64,000 bases of DNA from assembly GCF_934636665.1 (NCBI RefSeq), contig NZ_CAKUAT010000006.1:72172-136171 (forward strand). The letters run 5' to 3'. Shown here piece after piece: positions 61,326 through 64,000 of this stretch. Position 1 is the first letter of the stretch. The number at the start of each line of letters is the position of its first letter. This DNA comes from an uncultured Senegalimassilia sp. GTDB taxonomy: Bacteria > Actinomycetota > Coriobacteriia > Coriobacteriales > Eggerthellaceae. Under the pieces are notes generated by a model. It was not told where the DNA came from, did no database searches, and saw only the letters and a list, made by a program, of their open reading frames with translations. A program made the position numbers and the translations under genes.

Positions 61326-61760
61326 ATGGCTAAGAAATCAAAAACTCAGCGTGCGAAGGCGTCTGCCGCTCGCGCCGCTCGTAAGGAAGCTCGTCAGGCC
61401 GAAGCAGCAGCCGAGGCATTGAAGCAAGCCCAGGGCGAAAGCGCTGATACCGAAGCTCCTAAGAAGAAGCTGTTCGGTAAATCTTCTCAGGCTGCTGATT
61501 CCGCAAAAGACGCTAAGCAGAGCAAGGCTGTTGAAAAGAAGGCCGAGAAGAAAGCTGCTAAGCCCAAGAAGAAGCGTTTTCAGTTCCTCAGGGATGTCAA
61601 GGCTGAGATGAAGCGCGTTACTTGGCCCAGCCGTCAGGACGTTCTTCGTTGGAGTGTTGTGGTGGTTGCCGCGCTTCTCTTCTTCGGTATTTACGTTGCT
61701 GTTCTTGACAATGGCATTATCACGCCGCTGTTGTTTTTGATTTCCGGATTGGGGGCTTAA
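61326..61760 (+). CDS. secE: Preprotein translocase subunit SecE with long basic N-terminus
   Basis: The 144-residue protein has a C-terminal SecE domain: FLRDVKAEMKRVTWPSRQDV, the amphipathic helix and conserved WP, followed by one membrane helix (VVVVAALLFFGIYVAVLDNG). About 80 residues before this are Lys/Ala/Glu-rich and low in complexity (KASAARAARKEARQAEAAAE, KKAEKKAAKPKKKRF). SecE bridges SecY in the translocon. ATG 61326 is the natural start. nusG follows three bases after the stop region, the standard arrangement. Confidence 0.95.
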   Translation: MAKKSKTQRAKASAARAARKEARQAEAAAEALKQAQGESADTEAPKKKLFGKSSQAADSAKDAKQSKAVEKKAEKKAAKPKKKRFQFLRDVKAEMKRVTWPSRQDVLRWSVVVVAALLFFGIYVAVLDNGIITPLLFLISGLGA

Positions 61761-61763
61761 GGC

Positions 61764-62294
61764 ATGTCGAAGAAGTGGTATGTGCTTCACACCTACTCCG
61801 GCTATGAGAACAAGGTGAAGACGAACCTTGAAACCCGCATTGAAACCATGGGTCTTGAGAACAATGTCTTCGCTATCGAGATTCCTACCGAAACCGTTAC
61901 CGAGATCAAAGAGGGCGGTCGTCGCAAGGAAAGCGAAAAGAAGGTGTTCCCTGGTTACGTGCTGGTTCGCATGGAACTTGATGATCGTAGCTGGGCTGCC
62001 GTTCGCAATACTCCTGGCGTGACCGGCTTTGTCGGCGCTGACAGCAAGCCTGCGCCGCTTACTCGTGACGAGTACAACAAAATCATGAAACGTACTAGTC
62101 ATGAGGCCCCGAAGAAGACCTCTACCAATCTTGAGGCAGGGCAGGCCGTCAAGGTCGTTTCCGGTCCTCTGGCCGAGTTTGATGGCGTTGTCTCTGAGGT
62201 GATGCCTGATGCCGGCAAGGTTAAGGTCATGGTTTCGATCTTCGGTCGTGAAACCCCGGTGGAGCTTTCGTTCGATCAGGTTTCCTGCATATAG
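61764..62294 (+). CDS. nusG: Transcription termination/antitermination factor NusG
   Basis: The 176-residue factor couples RNA polymerase to the ribosome and Rho. It has the NGN domain (KKWYVLHTYSGYENKVKTNL, VFPGYVLVRMELDD, NTPGVTGFVG) and the C-terminal KOW domain (GQAVKVVSGPLAEFDGVVSE). It directly follows secE and precedes rplK. Confidence 0.97.
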   Translation: MSKKWYVLHTYSGYENKVKTNLETRIETMGLENNVFAIEIPTETVTEIKEGGRRKESEKKVFPGYVLVRMELDDRSWAAVRNTPGVTGFVGADSKPAPLTRDEYNKIMKRTSHEAPKKTSTNLEAGQAVKVVSGPLAEFDGVVSEVMPDAGKVKVMVSIFGRETPVELSFDQVSCI

Positions 62295-62396
62295 AATGGT
62301 CTCTGCAGTTTTAAGGCGTGCCCGCGTGGACCGGGGCTTCTCATTCCTTAGGCTGTGAAGATATATAGTGCAAAAGCATTTTGAAAGGTAATTAGA

Positions 62397-62888
62397 ATGG
62401 CTGAGAAGAAAGTTACCGGCTTCGTTAAGCTGCAGATTCCTGCTGGCGCTGCGAATCCGGCCCCGCCCGTCGGCCCGGCTCTGGGTGCTCAGGGTGTCAA
62501 CATCATGCAGTTCTGCCAGGCGTTCAACGCTCAGACGCAGGAGCAGAAGGGCACCATCATCCCTGTTGAGATCACGGTGTACGAGGACAAGTCCTTCACG
62601 TTCATCTGCAAGACCCCGCCGGCGGCTGTGTTGATCAAGGAGAAGCTGGGTCTGAAGTCCGCTTCCGGCATCCCGCAGCTGAAGTTCGTGGGTACGCTTA
62701 CCCAGGATCAGCTCCGCGAGATCGCTGAGATCAAGCTGCCCGACCTGAACGCTAACGACATCGATGCTGCTATGCGCATCGTTGCCGGTACCGCTCGTTC
62801 CATGGGCGTGCGCGTCGAGGGCGTTGAGATGAAGAAGACCTACGTGCCTTCCAAGAAACTGGCCGCTATCCTCAGGGGCGAGGCTTAA
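62397..62888 (+). CDS. rplK: 50S ribosomal protein L11
   Basis: The protein is 163 residues, against 141-144 usual in bacteria. It has the N-terminal VKLQIPAGAANPAPPVGPAL and GVNIMQFCQAFNAQT, and the C-terminal RNA-binding domain (LKFVGTLTQDQLREIAEIKL, AAMRIVAGTARSMGV). The extra residues are mainly a C-terminal tail (VEMKKTYVPSKKLAAILRGEA). ATG 62397 follows AAAGG. TATATA near 62360 may be a promoter for rplK-rplA. Confidence 0.97.
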   Translation: MAEKKVTGFVKLQIPAGAANPAPPVGPALGAQGVNIMQFCQAFNAQTQEQKGTIIPVEITVYEDKSFTFICKTPPAAVLIKEKLGLKSASGIPQLKFVGTLTQDQLREIAEIKLPDLNANDIDAAMRIVAGTARSMGVRVEGVEMKKTYVPSKKLAAILRGEA

Positions 62889-62984
62889 GAATTTCGCATC
62901 GTTTGATGCATTTGATTTTGGACAGTGGAAGGGCTTTGCGTTAGAAGCCGCATAAGCTCGCTACGAACCACGAAAGGAACTATC

Positions 62985-63695
62985 ATGGCAAAGCATTCCA
63001 AGGCTTACCGCGCTGCCGTCGAGAAGATCGGCGATGCCACCTACGCTCCGCTTGAGGCGTTTGCAATGGTGAAGGAAGTCGCCACCACCAAGTTCGATCA
63101 GACCATCGAGGCTCACTTCCGCCTGGGTATCGACACCCGTCAGGCTGATCAGCAGCTGCGTGGCACGGTCTCCCTGCCGAACGGCTCTGGTAAGACCGTC
63201 CGTGTTGCTGTCTTCGCCGAAGGCGCAGCAGCTGACGCTGCTCGTGAGGCTGGCGCTGACATCGTCGGCACCGACGAGCTGACCGCTCAGATTCAGGCTG
63301 GCGAGTTCAACTTTGACGCTGCTGTTGCTACTCCCGACCAGATGGGCAAGGTCGGCCGTCTGGGCAAGATCCTCGGCCCCCGTGGTCTGATGCCGAACCC
63401 GAAGCTCGGTACCGTTACCCCGAACGTTGCTCAGGCTATCAAGGAGCTCAAGGGCGGCCGTGTGGAGTATCGTGCTGACCGTTACGGTATTGCTCATGTC
63501 ATCATCGGCAAGGCCAGCTTCACTCCCGAGCAGCTCGCTGAGAACTATGGTGCTGTTTACGACGAGATTCTGCGCATGAAGCCTGCTGCTGCTAAGGGCA
63601 AGTACGTCAAGTCCGTCAGCGTTTCCGGTACAATGACCCCGGGTGTTGCTGTCGACTCTTCCGTGAACAAGAACTACACGGTTGCTGCTGAATAA
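62985..63695 (+). CDS. rplA: 50S ribosomal protein L1
   Basis: The 236-residue ribosomal protein and probable autogenous repressor of the rplK-rplA messenger has the family signature around KVGRLGKILGPRGLMPNPKL and EYRADRYGIAHVIIGK. ATG 62985 follows GAAAGG; a longer upstream frame exists but has no ribosome site. It is 96 bases after rplK. The usual next genes, rplJ-rplL, would lie beyond the window. Confidence 0.97.
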   Translation: MAKHSKAYRAAVEKIGDATYAPLEAFAMVKEVATTKFDQTIEAHFRLGIDTRQADQQLRGTVSLPNGSGKTVRVAVFAEGAAADAAREAGADIVGTDELTAQIQAGEFNFDAAVATPDQMGKVGRLGKILGPRGLMPNPKLGTVTPNVAQAIKELKGGRVEYRADRYGIAHVIIGKASFTPEQLAENYGAVYDEILRMKPAAAKGKYVKSVSVSGTMTPGVAVDSSVNKNYTVAAE

Positions 63696-63717
63696 CATCT
63701 CAGCCATTTCAGCTTTT

Positions 63718-63747
63718 AAGGAGCGGTCCTTCGGGGCCGCTCCTTTT
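63718..63747 (+). terminator. Rho-independent terminator of rplA
   Basis: A 9-bp stem AAGGAGCGG with its complement, extended by further pairs, a TTCG loop and a TTTTG tail. Confidence 0.8.
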
Positions 63748-63916
63748 GTATATGTTCGCGGTTCTATTAGCATGTATGGATGTGGCTTGTTGAAGGGCCA
63801 CTGATTGCAGGATGGGTATTACTCCTTGTCGCCATTTTGCCGATCTTTGCTTGTTGGAACGCCATGACGAGAGTGCTCTTGCATCTGGCAAAGTGCGAGT
63901 TTGGTACCATTGCCTT

Positions 63917-64000
63917 GATTGCAGATTGCAGATTGCAGATTGCAGATTGCAGATTGCAGATTGCAGATTGCAGATTGCAGATTGCAGATTGCAGATTGCA
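63917..64000 (+). repeat. Perfect heptanucleotide tandem repeat running off the window
   Basis: GATTGCA is repeated at least 12 times without error from 63917 to the window end. It lies in non-coding sequence 222 bases after rplA, where the rplJ leader is expected. The 168 bases between the terminator and the repeat hold no gene, but GATTGCA also occurs singly at 63803-63809. Confidence 0.95.

Noticed and set aside
63917..64000. CRISPR array
   Set aside because: The unit is only 7 bases and has no spacers; it is a simple tandem repeat.

Overview
The window is a 64 kb stretch of high-GC bacterial chromosome, almost entirely housekeeping genes with short intergenic gaps. The gene content suggests an anaerobic gut actinobacterium of the class Coriobacteriia, probably Eggerthellaceae. 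The grounds are high GC, a FeoA-FeoA-FeoB iron cluster, a MobB-MobA fusion next to an iron-sulfur protein, and a tRNA-tuf-rpmG-tRNA-Trp-secE-nusG-rplK-rplA block. This placement is inferred from gene content; no database search was possible. No phage, insertion sequence, CRISPR array or resistance gene is visible.

Layout. 1-3.4 kb: the end of a Tad-type pilus locus (TadC-like protein) followed closely by a Tat-exported protein with a ricin-like lectin region. 3.6-5.5 kb (minus strand): thrC and a ModE-like DNA-binding protein. 5.9-10.9 kb: iron uptake, with two FeoA proteins, a FeoB carrying a long acidic insertion, a Cys-rich FeoB-associated peptide, a strongly promoted structured RNA region and a DtxR/MntR-family repressor. 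11-16 kb: a DivIC/FtsB-like septum protein, exopolyphosphatase, tRNA-Leu, a polyprenyl diphosphate synthase, a peptidoglycan-binding protein and a small membrane protein. 16.2-21.6 kb: leuC-leuD, a zinc-ribbon protein on the minus strand, leuB and a HIT protein. 21.9-30.8 kb: a large TPR protein of unknown function, hisS, aspS, an rlmI-type methyltransferase and a TetR regulator.

30.8-38.4 kb: SRP RNA, a DedA protein, dnaX-ybaB-recR, a candidate small RNA, mobBA and an iron-sulfur protein. 38.5-45.9 kb: tRNA-Pro, tatA, greA, a lysS with a C-terminal tRNA-binding domain, an AI-2E-family transporter (minus strand) and clpC. 46-51.7 kb: ispD-ispF-cysS, then a U32 peptidase and an MFS transporter. 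51.9-54 kb: a TPP riboswitch controlling thiM, a thiamine-binding protein and thiE. 54.2-58.7 kb: a PLP aminotransferase divergent from putP, and a Tat-exported NlpC/P60 hydrolase. 59-63.7 kb: tRNA-Tyr, tRNA-Thr, tRNA-Met, tuf, rpmG, tRNA-Trp, secE, nusG, rplK and rplA. The window ends inside a perfect 7-bp tandem repeat.

The most interesting non-genic features are two inverted pairs of a REP-like palindrome, the structured RNA upstream of the DtxR-family gene, a compact orphan small-RNA candidate on the minus strand near 35.55 kb, and the heptanucleotide repeat downstream of rplA.
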